From contig CAZDKK010000009.1 in NCBI GenBank assembly GCA_964506245.1, positions 1-64,000 of the forward strand: a stretch of DNA of 64,000 nucleotides, given 5' to 3'. Made by a program: the position numbers and the translations under genes. Under the pieces are notes generated by a model that ran no database searches, was not told where the DNA came from, and saw nothing but the letters and a program-made list of their open reading frames with translations. Of the stretch, positions 63,699-64,000 are shown in pieces. The number at the start of each line of letters is the position of its first letter. Positions within the stretch are counted from its first letter, which is position 1. The stretch is from CAZDKK01 sp964506245 (GTDB lineage: Bacteria > Eisenbacteria > RBG-16-71-46 > CAIMUX01 > WJJG01).

Positions 63699-64000
63699 CC
63701 TTTGAGATGCTCGTTCGGGTCCCGAATCACATGCTTTCGCATCTGCCTGCGCCGCATCCAGATCGCCAGACCGAGGGCCGGCAGGACCACGGAGGCCGCG
63801 ATCCCCGCGGCCGCTGCAGGAGCCTGTCTGCGCGGGACCAACCGGATCCGGGTGTCACCTGCCCCGATCGCGACGAAACCGGCCCAGAAGAAGGGGTGGC
63901 TCGTGGCCGGGTCTTCTCGAAGCTGGCGCTTGGCACGCCCTAGCGCACCCGCCACCGATCTGCCCGCGGAGAGCTCGGCGTAGAACGCGCGCATGAGCCG
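63695..64000 (-). CDS. CHAT-domain (caspase-like) membrane protein, C-terminal part
   Basis: Only the C-terminal 101 codons lie in the window; the gene continues beyond position 64000. The visible LMRAFYAEL, GRSVAGALGRAKRQLR and HPFFWAGFVAIGAGD are the classic end of a CHAT (separase/caspase-like) peptidase domain. The catalytic His and Cys would lie upstream. A membrane helix (ASVVLPALGLAIW) followed by basic RRRQMRK closes the protein. It overlaps the ECF sigma factor by 4 nt. Confidence 0.8.
   Translation of the reverse strand, partial: RLMRAFYAELSAGRSVAGALGRAKRQLREDPATSHPFFWAGFVAIGAGDTRIRLVPRRQAPAAAAGIAASVVLPALGLAIWMRRRQMRKHVIRDPNEHLKG

Overview
The window is uniformly GC-rich and gene-dense, with no rRNA, tRNA, phage, CRISPR or complete transposon that I could recognise. 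It encodes many secreted beta-propeller-type proteins. Several end in a FlgD/T9SS-like module, and one ends in a PEP-CTERM anchor. There are also DUF3857/transglutaminase proteins, a CHAT protein next to an ECF sigma factor, and tandem RND pumps. This mix suggests a high-GC Gram-negative bacterium of the FCB superphylum or a neighbour (for example Eisenbacteria- or Krumholzibacteria-like). That placement is inference from gene style; there is no marker gene here to fix it.

Layout. 1-700: non-coding, ending in an AT-rich promoter-like stretch. 0.7-4.6 kb (+): an SPFH protein with three zinc ribbons, a second zinc-ribbon protein and a GH13 enzyme. 4.6-5.6 kb: a decayed beta-helix gene abutting hutU. 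5.6-9.0 kb (-): urocanase and a secreted C1-type peptidase. 9.4-10.5 kb (+): a response-regulator/histidine-kinase hybrid. 10.5-18.5 kb (-): a periplasmic adaptor plus two RND pumps. 18.9 kb: a rubrerythrin-like protein. 19.4-26.3 kb (-): a mannoside locus of secreted CBM9 protein, SSS transporter, GH130 and GH38. 26.4-29.9 kb (-): an Ig-like lipoprotein and a quinone oxidoreductase. 30.3-33.9 kb: two convergent secreted proteins, one broken by an in-frame TGA. 34.2-36.2 kb (+): M18 aminopeptidase and a MenG/UbiE methyltransferase. 36.6-37.6 kb (+): a lipoprotein. 37.7-41.8 kb (-): lactate permease, YbaK deacylase, class V aminotransferase and methyltransferase. 42.0 kb (+): a 38-residue Lys/Ala-rich protein with its own promoter and terminator. 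42.2-47.0 kb: an S41-like protein lacking its nucleophile, small lipoproteins and a creatininase-family hydrolase. 47.0-52.9 kb (-): two DUF3857 proteins, a 2-hydroxyacid dehydrogenase and a YhdH/AcuI reductase. 53.4-62.1 kb (-): five secreted proteins, including two LVIVD paralogues. 62.4-64.0 kb (-): CHAT protein (partial), ECF sigma factor and anti-sigma factor.

How the genes work together. The clearest functional unit is the mannoside operon: binding, import, phosphorolysis and hydrolysis. The RND operon looks like an MdtABC-type exporter without its outer-membrane channel. The CHAT/sigma/anti-sigma run looks like an envelope signalling cassette. Much of the rest is cell-surface or secreted protein, and the shared C-terminal modules imply a dedicated export or anchoring route encoded elsewhere.

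Nothing here can be called a proven new system. The best candidates for follow-up are the CHAT/sigma/anti-sigma cassette, the intact/degenerate DUF3857 pair, the SPFH/zinc-ribbon pair, the LVIVD paralogues with a homogenised C-terminal coding segment, and the isolated Lys/Ala-rich mini-protein.
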